NCBI GenBank assembly: GCA_011390135.1
Contig: JAABSZ010000018.1
Location: forward strand, 1 to 32,992
DNA from: JAABSP01 sp011390135
GTDB lineage: Bacteria; Desulfobacterota; Desulfobacteria; Desulfobacterales; JAABSP01
Reading direction: 5' to 3'
DNA length: 32,992 nt
The translations under genes and the position numbers were made by a program. Below, one piece after another: positions 8,152 through 15,943 of the stretch (its first letter is position 1; the number at the start of each line of letters is the position of its first letter). The notes beneath the pieces are model-generated. The model did not search any database. It was not told where the DNA came from and was given only the letters and a program-made list of their open reading frames with translations.

Positions 8152-9111
8152 TTACACCACCTTTCCCAGCGCCTTGGGCCGGATCTTGTCCAGAAGCGGG
8201 TTGACAGTATTGATCAGCAGAATGGTCAGGATCGTGCCGTCGATATATGCGCCGATGTTGCGGATGAGTACCACCATCAGCCCTCCAATCAGGCCGTAGA
8301 GGAACATAGGCACGAGATTGACCGGAGAGGAGGAATCATCGGTGGCCAGAAAGAAGGCTCCGAGCAGGGTGTAGCCCGACAGGATGTGGATCATGGGGCC
8401 TGCATACTGCTCAGGGTTGTTGGCCTTGAAGATCGTCGCGGTGATGAAGACGCCCGCGATAAAGGAGAGCGCGATCTCCCACCGGATGATCCCCCGCAGC
8501 ATCAGATAGACGCCGCCGATGATCAGCCCCAGCGAGAAGGTCGTGCCGATGCCGCCGGTCTGTTTTCCCGTGAGCAGGTCGGCCAGCGTCAACCCCTCCA
8601 CCGAGGAGAGGCCGAAGTTCTTCAATGCTGACAGCGGATAGACCGCCATATGGTCGAAGGGATAGTGGACCAGCGCGGCATTGAAATCGAAATACTTCCA
8701 CCAGGAGAGCATCAGGAATGCGGCCGCGACCGCAACCGGGTTGAAGGGGTTGCTTCCTATGCCGCCGAAGATCTCCTTGCCGATGACGATGGCCACAAAT
8801 GTGCCGGTGACAACGACCCACCAGGGGGATGTTGCCGGCAGGAGCATGGCGAAGATCAGGCCGATCAGGGCCGCATTGCCGTCTCCTACGGTTTCGCTTG
8901 CTTTGGAAATCCGTCTGAAGGCCGCCTCCCAGAGGATGGCCGACGAGACGGAAAGGGCAGTCACTGCCAGTGCCGGCATGCCGTACTTGATGATCCCGAA
9001 GATCACGGCCGGCAGGGCTGCGAGCATCATATGATAACTGCGCTCGGTTACGCTGCTCCCATCATGCCAGAATGGCGCGTGGGAGACGATGAATCTTTTC
9101 TGGTTCGCCAT
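8152..9111 (-). CDS. rnfD: Rnf complex membrane subunit RnfD
   Basis: 319-residue integral membrane protein of the RnfD/NqrB family, about eight to ten helices. Family motifs: SHAPFWHDGSSV near the N-terminus, FGGIGSNPFNPVAVA (around 135-150) and DDSSSPVN near the C-terminal helices. RnfD normally carries a covalent FMN on a Thr; the equivalent stretch here is probably TGGIGTTFSLGL (about 189-200), which I cannot assign to one residue by eye. With RnfA/E/G it forms the ion-pumping core. GGAGG lies 6 bases before the ATG, inside the end of rnfC; the intergenic gap is 1 bp. Confidence 0.95.
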   Translation of the reverse strand: MANQKRFIVSHAPFWHDGSSVTERSYHMMLAALPAVIFGIIKYGMPALAVTALSVSSAILWEAAFRRISKASETVGDGNAALIGLIFAMLLPATSPWWVVVTGTFVAIVIGKEIFGGIGSNPFNPVAVAAAFLMLSWWKYFDFNAALVHYPFDHMAVYPLSALKNFGLSSVEGLTLADLLTGKQTGGIGTTFSLGLIIGGVYLMLRGIIRWEIALSFIAGVFITATIFKANNPEQYAGPMIHILSGYTLLGAFFLATDDSSSPVNLVPMFLYGLIGGLMVVLIRNIGAYIDGTILTILLINTVNPLLDKIRPKALGKVV

Positions 9112-9112
9112 C

Positions 9113-10510
9113 TCATTCCTCCGATGTCTGAGCTGTCTCTTCCTTGGCTTCTTCCGCTTCGGCCGTCTCTATGGGCTCTTTTGCCGCGAGTTCGCCTTCT
9201 TCCGCCTCCTCTGTTTCGGGCCCGGCCGGCTCGACTTCCATCGCGCTTCTGGCCAGCTCGTGCTTTGCAAGCCGGATGTACTGGAAGATGGGGATCTTTG
9301 CCGGACAGACAAAGGTGCAGAGCCCGCACTCGATGCATGAGTGGAGATCGTACTCGTCGGCCGCGGCCTCATATTCCCGGGCCTCGCAGAAGCGGACCAG
9401 CATGTTGACCGCAATGTCCGCGGGGCAGACCCGGTTGCAGTCGCCGCAGTTGATGCAGGGATAATCGGATACCAATGATACGTCTTTGCTGTCCTGCACC
9501 ATGAGAACGTCCATGTCCGGCGTCACCGGATGCTCGTCCGAATAGACAGCGTTTCCGGTCATGGGGCCGCCGATTACAAGGCGGTCCATGTCCTGCAGGG
9601 TGACGTCCAGCGCCGTGAAGATCTCTTTGACGGGGGTTCCGATCCTCGCCTCCACCAGAACCTTGCTCAAGTCCTTACGGATGACGGTAAGCCGCTTTAT
9701 CACCGGGATCTGCTTCTCCTCAAAGGCCTGGGTCAGGTTGGCCAGGGCTTCTGCACCGAAAAGGCTCACCCCCATGTCGAGGTTCGTCTTTCCGGCCGGG
9801 ATCACCTGTCCCAGCACCTCTTTCAGGATGAAGGCCGGCAGGGCCGAAGGATAATCGGTGCTGATGGGGCGAAGCTCCACGCCCGATGCGCCGCCGATGG
9901 CCCCGGCTCTGCGGATCAGCTTCTGGGGAATTGCGACCACCACCTTGTGGACCCCGGTGATCCGCTTGAGCATGCTGACGCCCCGGGTGAGCAGATCCAC
10001 GTTGGCCGCGGCCATGTGCTGGTTCGTCAGGGTCAGCAGATCCTTGTCCAGCGCGGTGACGACCACCGTGTTCAGATGGATGTCCGGGTCCGCAAAATCA
10101 GACAGGGGCGGATTTCCCGGAAGGGTCTTGAGGTAATTGAGCGCCGTCTCGAAATTGGGCTCCTCAAAGGAGCCGCCGAATTCCTCGTCAAAGGTGTCGG
10201 TTTCCGAGACATCGATGGTCAGCGCGGTATAGGACTCTCCGAAGTCCCCGATAAAGGGCGCAATCCCCGCGACCGTTCCGGTAACCGGAGAGATTGCATA
10301 TACGTCGCTGTCCTCGTAGATGAGAAGTTTCTGCCCCGTCTTCACCGCATCCCCGATCTTGAGCAGCAGGGTATCCCGCCGGTCATAGGGCCTTTTGAAA
10401 TAGATCGTTGCCTTCTTGGGGAGGGGAATCTTCTCGGGCGACAGGGGCGAATCGATCGATTCGTACTCGAAGCGTGGTTTTGCCATACCGAAGAAAGATC
10501 TTTTTAGCAT
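9113..10510 (-). CDS. rnfC: Rnf complex subunit RnfC, divergent: no glycine-rich NADH/FMN motif
   Basis: 465-residue soluble subunit. The C-terminal half is clearly RnfC: VIGGPMTGNAVYS (312-324), two ferredoxin motifs CINCGDCNRVCP (352-363) and CIECGLCTFVCP (392-403), then an acidic Glu/Ala-rich tail (from 424). The N-terminal barrel-sandwich segment is recognisable (GDAVKTGQKL). But the hallmark stretch between them, a Gly-rich GGA.FPTH-type motif that in RnfC/Nqo1-like proteins binds NADH and FMN, is not visible: residues 120-150 read LNYLKTLPGNPPLSDFAD with no Gly-rich loop, and the usual N-terminal GG.HP is also absent. The subunit may therefore be a ferredoxin-like relay and not the NADH dehydrogenase. 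AAAGG lies 10 bases before the ATG; Met9 is an alternative start. Second gene of the operon, 37 bp after the cytochrome. Confidence 0.93.
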   Translation of the reverse strand: MLKRSFFGMAKPRFEYESIDSPLSPEKIPLPKKATIYFKRPYDRRDTLLLKIGDAVKTGQKLLIYEDSDVYAISPVTGTVAGIAPFIGDFGESYTALTIDVSETDTFDEEFGGSFEEPNFETALNYLKTLPGNPPLSDFADPDIHLNTVVVTALDKDLLTLTNQHMAAANVDLLTRGVSMLKRITGVHKVVVAIPQKLIRRAGAIGGASGVELRPISTDYPSALPAFILKEVLGQVIPAGKTNLDMGVSLFGAEALANLTQAFEEKQIPVIKRLTVIRKDLSKVLVEARIGTPVKEIFTALDVTLQDMDRLVIGGPMTGNAVYSDEHPVTPDMDVLMVQDSKDVSLVSDYPCINCGDCNRVCPADIAVNMLVRFCEAREYEAAADEYDLHSCIECGLCTFVCPAKIPIFQYIRLAKHELARSAMEVEPAGPETEEAEEGELAAKEPIETAEAEEAKEETAQTSEE

Positions 10511-10547
10511 AAGTCCAAACCTTTATTCCCGCGTTAATGAAGTGGCG

Positions 10548-10988
10548 TTATCTGACATGACACATGGAGCACTCTTCCTTCATGGGGCCTGCGCCCATCT
10601 CCTCGTGGCATCCTGCGCACTGGAGGTGGAACGCATCGGCTCTGGAGGGGACCATGTCGAGTTCGAAGTCTCCCTCGTCGTGGCATTCCAGGCAGATGTC
10701 GGGGGTGCTGCCGTCTTCCGGCAGGTTGTGGCAATCATCACAGGATCGGAGTGCATAATCGTCTCCGTCCGGATGGTGGTGGCAGGTGAAGCAGTCAACG
10801 CCGTAGCCCGCGCTGCCGGAATGGGTGTCGTGGGTGAAGAGGACATTCCCCGCGCTGGCCGTCAACATGATCCGCACCGGTTCTTCGGGCGGTTTCGCGG
10901 AGAAGGCCGTGTAACTCAGCACGCCGACAGCCAGAAGCACGGCAGCCATCCAGTACGCCAGTTTCGTTTGGTTTTTCATTTTCTCCAT
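10548..10988 (-). CDS. Membrane-anchored or secreted multiheme cytochrome c (five CxxCH)
   Basis: 146 residues with an N-terminal hydrophobic segment (about 10-31), either signal peptide or uncleaved anchor, then a periplasmic domain with five CxxCH motifs: CFTCH (66), CDDCH (83), CLECH (99), CAGCH (124) and CSMCH (140). FTHDTH (51-56) before the first heme and the HHH at 70-72 resemble the axial-ligand layout of class III cytochromes c3/c7. First gene of the rnf operon, same strand, 37 bp before rnfC. In several sulfate reducers and in Methanosarcina, Rnf gene clusters also contain a multiheme cytochrome, which connects the complex to periplasmic electron carriers or menaquinone; that role is inferred here. 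AAAGGAA precedes the start; a second ATG four codons in is possible. Confidence 0.9.
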   Translation of the reverse strand: MEKMKNQTKLAYWMAAVLLAVGVLSYTAFSAKPPEEPVRIMLTASAGNVLFTHDTHSGSAGYGVDCFTCHHHPDGDDYALRSCDDCHNLPEDGSTPDICLECHDEGDFELDMVPSRADAFHLQCAGCHEEMGAGPMKEECSMCHVR

Positions 10989-11193
10989 CCATTTCCTTTC
11001 CGAGGGGTTTTGGGTTCAACATACAGTGGGCGTACAATAACAGAAATCTCATTTATTAAATAAAGGTTCCGAAGTAGCACAGTGCCCGAAAACTTTCAAC
11101 CCTTTTTTAATTATATATCCCGGTTCTGCCCGCCGGCTTCGGGCCTATGATCCGATGCAGGCGTCCCCTTGGACCCCCGGTATGCCATTCCGG
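10989..11193. other. Intergenic region between divergent rnf operon and unknown three-gene unit
   Basis: About 200 bp without a convincing gene. It must hold the minus-strand rnf promoter; the best I can see is TTGAAA (plus 11094-11099) with a very poor -10, so I do not call it. An A/T-rich patch at 11103-11117 and a GC-rich stretch at 11128-11150 have no further recognisable structure. Confidence 0.4.
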
Positions 11194-11222
11194 TTGACCT
11201 GCCCCGGTTCCTGATGTATCCT
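11194..11222 (+). promoter_or_regulatory. Sigma-70-type promoter for the three-gene unit
   Basis: TTGACC (5 of 6 matches) at 11194-11199, 17-bp spacer, TATCCT (4 of 6) at 11217-11222. This places the transcript start near 11229 and leaves an untranslated leader of about 40 bases before the ATG at 11270. Assigned by eye only. Confidence 0.5.
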
Positions 11223-11269
11223 TGTTTTCTAAGATGCGAGGCAAAAGACCATTGAACGAGGTGGAGAAG

Positions 11270-12439
11270 ATGTCTGAGGAGAATTCGGCTCCTGTCGATC
11301 CGTCTGCGGCGGTCGATGGCAAGCTCGACAAGATCATGGAAAAGCATGATCTTGCCCAATATCTTGAAAGTCCCGGCAAAAACATGAATGATTACAGGCC
11401 CCCGTCCGTGGAGTACCGGGGGGCCGGCGAGGTGCAGTCCCACTCCTTTGATGCGGAGAAGCTCCAGGGGATCGTGGATGAGATCAAGGTGATCGAGGAC
11501 GGCATCCGCAATATCATCGCGGCCCGCACCAGAAAGATCGTGGCGGAGGATGTCCCTGTCGAGCGGCAGCGGCCCGTGGAATACAAAGGGCTGGAGAGGC
11601 TGCTGGTGCGGATGGGGTTCAAAAAACAGGAGACCGAGACCTACACCGATTACGAGACCGTGGAAAAGGAGATGCCCCGACAGCCGGACGAGGTGCTCGT
11701 CACCGAATTCAGGGGGATGATCGAAAACTATATCGGGAGTTTGAAGGGGCTCAACGAGGGGCTCCGGGGGACGGTGACAGAGGTCGATGACATTGTGAAG
11801 AACCTGACCGAGGTGAGCGACTCCTTTACCGATCAGATCCACGGAGACCGGAGGGCCTATCACAGTCAGGTGGAGAAGAGCAGAAGGCTTGAAAAGCAGC
11901 TTTCAGAGGTGACTTCCGTCCACGAGTCCATGTCCCCCCTCCACGACCGGTACGCGGAGGTGGAGAAGATGAGGGATCATCTGGAGATGGCCCTCCGGGA
12001 GAGCCAGGGGATGGAGCTGAAGTACAAGACCAACATCGACATGGGCGTCAAGTACCAGACCGCGTTGAAGAGCTACCGGACCCTGATCAACGACTTCAAG
12101 GAGCGGGGGGATATCCACGTCAACATGGTGGACAAGTTCGCGCAAGGGGCCAGCCACATGAAGATCGCGGTGGACAATGTCTCCCAGATCTGCTCCGGTG
12201 TGGCCAGGGTGACTCAGTCCATGATCATGATCGTGGAGAGCATCGACGACGGCAACCGGGTGCTGGGGAAATATGCCTCTCTTGTGGGGGATCAGATCGC
12301 GGCCAGCCCCCAATGGGATATGGAGTACAGCGCGCTCAAGGAGGCCGAGGAGGTCTATCAGAAGAACGACGCGCTACGGCTGGAGCAGATTCAGGAGAAC
12401 CGGCGGGAGATCGAAAAGGTCCTCAAGATCACGCAGTAG
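11270..12439 (+). CDS. Uncharacterised coiled-coil protein
   Basis: 389 residues, not recognised. No signal peptide and no membrane helix; strongly charged and nearly all helical after residue 60. Long heptad-like stretches cover roughly 140-300 (FRGMIENYIGSLKGLN, VEKSRRLEKQLSEVT, RYAEVEKMRDHLEMAL), a less charged segment follows (MVDKFAQGASHMKIAVDNV), and a Glu/Arg helix ends the protein. The overall look recalls helical scaffold or TelA-like proteins, but I see no diagnostic motif. The start at 11270 is chosen because GAGGTGG sits about 6 bases upstream; the frame extends to a TTG at 11222, but that overlaps the predicted promoter. First gene of a unit with the next two (18-bp gap, then a 4-bp overlap), so the three probably act together. 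Confidence 0.78.
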   Translation: MSEENSAPVDPSAAVDGKLDKIMEKHDLAQYLESPGKNMNDYRPPSVEYRGAGEVQSHSFDAEKLQGIVDEIKVIEDGIRNIIAARTRKIVAEDVPVERQRPVEYKGLERLLVRMGFKKQETETYTDYETVEKEMPRQPDEVLVTEFRGMIENYIGSLKGLNEGLRGTVTEVDDIVKNLTEVSDSFTDQIHGDRRAYHSQVEKSRRLEKQLSEVTSVHESMSPLHDRYAEVEKMRDHLEMALRESQGMELKYKTNIDMGVKYQTALKSYRTLINDFKERGDIHVNMVDKFAQGASHMKIAVDNVSQICSGVARVTQSMIMIVESIDDGNRVLGKYASLVGDQIAASPQWDMEYSALKEAEEVYQKNDALRLEQIQENRREIEKVLKITQ

Positions 12440-12457
12440 CTCTCACCCGCCTTTTTC

Positions 12458-13336
12458 ATGAGCCATCCTTTTTTAATGAGCCCTCCTTCTCTCCGTACCC
12501 TTTCAAAGCGCATCCGGCGCATCGATCCCGGCCCCTTTGCCGAAGGGGTAGGGCGTTATATCCGGCTCTCCCGGGGGTTAGATGAACTGCTCGACAATCC
12601 GGATCTGGATGACCTGAGAATCGAACAGCGCTATGAGGAATGCTGCAATCGGCTCTTTCGGGCCCGAGAGATTCTTTTCGATCTTCTGGAAGGCGCGGTA
12701 CAGGGGATGGTCGAGTTGAGATGTCCGGCCGAAGAAAATGCCCCTCAAGGGGCCGGAAACGGTATTCGACGCCCCTTCTATCGACTGAAGGGGCAGCAGA
12801 TGGAGCTTCTTTTCCACATCAGAGATGAGGTCCGGATCATGGCCGATCTCATCGAAGGCTCCCGCAACCTCCGAGCCCTGGTCCACAGCCATACCCGAAC
12901 CCTTCGACATGCCCATACCCTCCTCGGCCATCTGGAAGAGCGGTTTTCCCACAGGCCCAAAGCCCAGGAGCTTGCATTGGCCGAGAGAGGCGGAAAGATC
13001 CTGCGGATCGGCCGGCCTTATTCGGAAAAGCCCCCTTCTTCTGCTTCCTCTTCCAATCCGGCTCCGGCACACCATCCATACGATTATCTGGTTAAGGAGG
13101 GCTGTGAAGAGCTGGAACAGCGCAGAGCCGGGCTTGTCCGATCCGCCGAAGAACTCCGGGAGGGATGGAAACTCCTGCGCGGCCTCCTGGCAAAGGGGCG
13201 CTTTCCGGAGACCGGCGGAGGGTACGACCTTCTCCTCTATAAGCATGAATGCCGGCGCCGGGACTTTGAGCGGGGGGTTCGGGAGGGGCGGCGGCTCGCG
13301 TTGGGTCATGAAGGAGATGGGAGTGGGCCCGGATGA
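12458..13336 (+). CDS. Uncharacterised helical protein, middle gene of three-gene unit
   Basis: 292 residues, family not recognised. Predicted soluble, Arg/Glu/Leu-rich and mostly helical, with a Ser/Pro/Ala low-complexity linker around 190-207 (PPSSASSSNPAPAHHP) separating an N-terminal helical domain (about 10-180) from a C-terminal helical domain (about 208-285, EELEQRRAGLVRSAEELREG). No Cys-pair, nucleotide-binding or catalytic motif is visible. Start uncertain: the ATG at 12458 has no clear ribosome site, and neither has the in-frame ATG at 12476. The 3' end overlaps the next gene by 4 bp (ATGA), a typical coupled arrangement. Function unknown. Confidence 0.68.
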   Translation: MSHPFLMSPPSLRTLSKRIRRIDPGPFAEGVGRYIRLSRGLDELLDNPDLDDLRIEQRYEECCNRLFRAREILFDLLEGAVQGMVELRCPAEENAPQGAGNGIRRPFYRLKGQQMELLFHIRDEVRIMADLIEGSRNLRALVHSHTRTLRHAHTLLGHLEERFSHRPKAQELALAERGGKILRIGRPYSEKPPSSASSSNPAPAHHPYDYLVKEGCEELEQRRAGLVRSAEELREGWKLLRGLLAKGRFPETGGGYDLLLYKHECRRRDFERGVREGRRLALGHEGDGSGPG

Positions 13337-14496
13337 TCCGAAAATCGAAATCTCCCCATGATCGTATCGAAAAAGAGCTGGAAAAAATCCTGGTCGCGGA
13401 GATCGGATACCGGATTCGGACAGACGGCAAAAGAGCCGATTCGGTCTTCGATCCCGATTCGAGTCCGCAGGCAGTGGCCCAAAGGATCGAATCGATCAAC
13501 CGGGAGATCGTGCTGGCCCACAATCGGGGGGATACGGCAAGGCATCTTGGCCGGTTCTTTGCCGCATCCCTGCAGATGATGCCGGGGGGCCGGCTTTTTA
13601 TCCGGGAGGCGGAGGCTTCTCCTGCATCCTATCGGATTTATCTTTCCGTAAAGAGCCGCTGCCAGGCACTTCTCGCATCGGCCCTCCATTCAATGGAACA
13701 TAACCGGTCAATGGAACATAACCGGTCAATGGAACATAACCGGTCAATAAAACATGACCGGTCAATGGAACATAACCGGTCAATAGAACATGACCGGTCA
13801 ATGGAAGATGACCGGCTCCGGCGCCTCTTCGATAGGAAGCGCCGGGATTTCACTGCTTCTGCTGCCCTTCTGGAGGAGATTGCGGAGAAGACAGCAGAGG
13901 CCGTGGATATCTGGCGCCGGTTTCCAAAGCCCCGGGTGGTCAGCCCCAGAGATGAGGATGAGGCCGTTTCCTATCTCAAAGAGGGGATGGAATGCCGTCT
14001 CCGCCTCGATGCCATCGAGTCGGAATACCTGGCCTTGAAGGGCCGGGATGTGAGGATCGATCCTGCGCTCCGAAAGCTGAGAAGGGCCATCCACAAGGCT
14101 AAGAAAAGCCTGTCGAAACAGGGCCGGAACGCCTCCCGGCATCTCATGGCAGGGGCCGGAGCCGTGTTCAAGCTCTACCGGAAGACGCCCCCAGAGATCG
14201 AGCGGATCGATACCTTTCTGGAATACAGTGAGATCCTGGTCCGATATCGGGATCTCTTCGACAGCCTCGGGGACCGACATCGGAAAGAACGGGTGGAGGG
14301 CTTCATCAAAGCCGTCGGGAAGACCTTGAACCGGCTGCAGACGGCCCCCCGGCAGGAGAAGTCGGCCCCGGACATTTCCGATGTCCGAAGATCGGCCATT
14401 TTCTACCGGCGTGCCTTTTTCGCGCTGCTGCCCGTCACCCTCCTTCTGGCCCTCTTTTCGGCCTACTGCATCTTCAGGGCAGAAGGCCTTCCCTGA
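13333..14496 (+). CDS. Uncharacterised tail-anchored protein with hexapeptide repeats
   Basis: 387 residues, not recognised. A helical N-terminal part (1-119), then seven tandem hexapeptides with consensus SMEHNR (residues 120-161), a second helical part (162-345), and a single hydrophobic segment at the extreme C-terminus (about 363-382, FFALLPVTLLLALFSAY) followed by only a few residues: a C-terminal membrane anchor with the bulk of the protein in the cytoplasm. There is no signal peptide. GGGAG lies about 9 bases before the ATG, which overlaps the previous stop. The last 23 bp overlap the end of the convergent manC gene. With the two genes upstream it may form a membrane-tethered scaffold or partner complex; that is inference from order and topology only. 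Confidence 0.75.
   Translation: MIRKSKSPHDRIEKELEKILVAEIGYRIRTDGKRADSVFDPDSSPQAVAQRIESINREIVLAHNRGDTARHLGRFFAASLQMMPGGRLFIREAEASPASYRIYLSVKSRCQALLASALHSMEHNRSMEHNRSMEHNRSIKHDRSMEHNRSIEHDRSMEDDRLRRLFDRKRRDFTASAALLEEIAEKTAEAVDIWRRFPKPRVVSPRDEDEAVSYLKEGMECRLRLDAIESEYLALKGRDVRIDPALRKLRRAIHKAKKSLSKQGRNASRHLMAGAGAVFKLYRKTPPEIERIDTFLEYSEILVRYRDLFDSLGDRHRKERVEGFIKAVGKTLNRLQTAPRQEKSAPDISDVRRSAIFYRRAFFALLPVTLLLALFSAYCIFRAEGLP
13690..13815 (+). repeat. 18-bp tandem repeat (7 units), in-frame coding minisatellite
   Basis: Seven head-to-tail 18-bp units, consensus TCAATGGAACATAACCGG. Units 1, 2, 3 and 5 are identical; 4, 6 and 7 carry 3, 2 and 2 substitutions. 18 is a multiple of three, so each unit encodes Ser-Met/Ile-Glu/Lys-His/Asp-Asn/Asp-Arg without disturbing the frame. 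No spacers are present. Confidence 0.97.
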
Positions 14497-15847
14497 TCCC
14501 GCGGATCTCGATGATCTGAAGCTCCCCCTCTCCGATGTTTTCGATTCCGCACCGGGTTCCCGAAGAGATGTGGGTGAAGCCGGGAGAGCGGACGCTCTTT
14601 GTCTCATCTCCGCAGATCACCGAAGCCGAGCCCTGCACCACCAGCCACTGGAGATTTGCATCGGCTGTTGTCTCCGGAATTTTGGCTTCGGGATAGACCA
14701 CGATCCGTTTCACCATCACCCCTTCCAGATCCTCCAGGGTCTTGGCGTATCCCCAGGGCTCGTATGCGGTGGTATGAACCCGATACTCGGGCCGGCCCCG
14801 CTCTTTTAAAAGGGAGACGATCTCCTTCACATCCCGGCTCGTCTCCATGTCCGAGACAAAGACTGAATCCGGGGTCTCCACCACCGCGATGTTTTCCAGG
14901 CGATTGACAGCGATCAGCCGGTCGCTGCCCATTACAAAGACGTTTCGGCTCTTTTGAAAGATCACGTCACCCGATGCCACCGCGTTGTTCTGGTCGTCCT
15001 TGGGCAGAAAATCATACAGGGACTTCCAGGAGCCGATGTCGCTCCATCCGAAGGCCGAGGGCAGCACCACCCCTTTGTCGGTATTCTCCATGATGGCGTA
15101 GTCGATGGAGATGTTCTCCAGCTTCTGATAGGCGTCGGCTGCAGGTTCGCCTTTTGAAAGCATCTCTTCCATCATGGACCACATCTTTGGCTTGTGGCGC
15201 TTGAATTCATCGGCCATCACCGATACTTTGAACGCGAACATCCCGCTGTTCCAGTAGAAGTTTCCGGCCGAAAGGTATTGCGCTGCGGTCTTCTCGTCCG
15301 GCTTTTCCACAAAGCGGCGGATGGCCCATCCATCTTCCACCGGAGATTCCCCGGCTTCGATATAGCCGTAGCCGGTCTCCGGGTACTCCGGGGTGATGCC
15401 GAAGGTGACGATGTAGCCTTTATGGGCGAGGGATATTGCCGATTCGATCTTCCGGTGAAAGTCTTCGACATCCCGGATCACATGGTCTGCCGGAAAGACA
15501 AAGGCAATGGCATCCTCTGCCGACTTCATGATCTCGAAAAGCCCCATCAGGATGGCCGGCGCGGTATTCCGGCCGCACGGCTCGGTGCAGATTCTGCCCT
15601 CGATGGGAATCCCGATTCCGGAGACATCCCGCCCGATCTCGTGGGCGTGTTCCTTTCCGCAGATGATTCGGATATCTTCCGGTTCAAAAATCGGAAAGAG
15701 GCGCTGGACCGTATTCTGGATCAGCGAGGCATTGCCGAAGAAGCGGGCCAACTGCTTGGGATAGAGTTCCCGGGAGACAGGCCAGAGCCGGGTTCCGCTT
15801 CCGCCGGCGAGAAGTAGGGCATAGTTGGGCAGCAGTTGCTCTGTCAT
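14474..15847 (-). CDS. manC: Mannose-1-phosphate guanylyltransferase with degenerate isomerase cupin
   Basis: 457 residues of the ManC/AlgA/CpsB type II family (usually about 470-480). The N-terminal nucleotidyltransferase (1-340), which makes GDP-mannose from mannose-1-phosphate and GTP, looks intact: LLLAGGSGTRLWPVSRELYPKQ-like signature (12-32), EPCGRNTAPAI, FPADHVI, FVEKPD and NSGMF. The C-terminal cupin (about 355-457), normally phosphomannose isomerase, keeps its frame (PWGYAKTLED, VKRIVVYPEAKI) but not the metal site: where the family has Q.H.HR.E.W this protein reads PETTADANLQWLVV, and the GT.H..EN His is Cys433 (GTRCGIEN). It also ends soon after VQ.G-like IEIRGI. The isomerase is therefore probably inactive. 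It supplies GDP-mannose for surface polysaccharide. Convergent, 23-bp overlap with the preceding gene. The ribosome site is weak (GAAAGAA). Confidence 0.93.
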   Translation of the reverse strand: MTEQLLPNYALLLAGGSGTRLWPVSRELYPKQLARFFGNASLIQNTVQRLFPIFEPEDIRIICGKEHAHEIGRDVSGIGIPIEGRICTEPCGRNTAPAILMGLFEIMKSAEDAIAFVFPADHVIRDVEDFHRKIESAISLAHKGYIVTFGITPEYPETGYGYIEAGESPVEDGWAIRRFVEKPDEKTAAQYLSAGNFYWNSGMFAFKVSVMADEFKRHKPKMWSMMEEMLSKGEPAADAYQKLENISIDYAIMENTDKGVVLPSAFGWSDIGSWKSLYDFLPKDDQNNAVASGDVIFQKSRNVFVMGSDRLIAVNRLENIAVVETPDSVFVSDMETSRDVKEIVSLLKERGRPEYRVHTTAYEPWGYAKTLEDLEGVMVKRIVVYPEAKIPETTADANLQWLVVQGSASVICGDETKSVRSPGFTHISSGTRCGIENIGEGELQIIEIRGIREGLLP

Positions 15848-15943
15848 TGGATTCTTTCTTTCGTGTTGTAAAAAGCCGTTTCTGTCGATATTGAATTCTC
15901 TTTAAACCGTTTCTTTTAAACCGAATTCTATGGAAAACCTATT
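15848..15943. other. Intergenic A/T-rich segment with short duplications
   Basis: About 96 bp between two minus-strand genes. It contains duplicated short words (TTTAAACCG twice, ATTCTATGGA twice, the second copy touching the stop of the dockerin gene). No terminator hairpin or convincing promoter is visible. Confidence 0.4.

Noticed and set aside
11270..12439. TelA toxic-anion resistance protein
   Set aside because: Only a general helical resemblance; no diagnostic motif could be identified, so it is left as unknown.
13690..13815. CRISPR-like array
   Set aside because: 18-bp units are directly adjacent with no spacers, are in frame with a coding gene, and are not palindromic.
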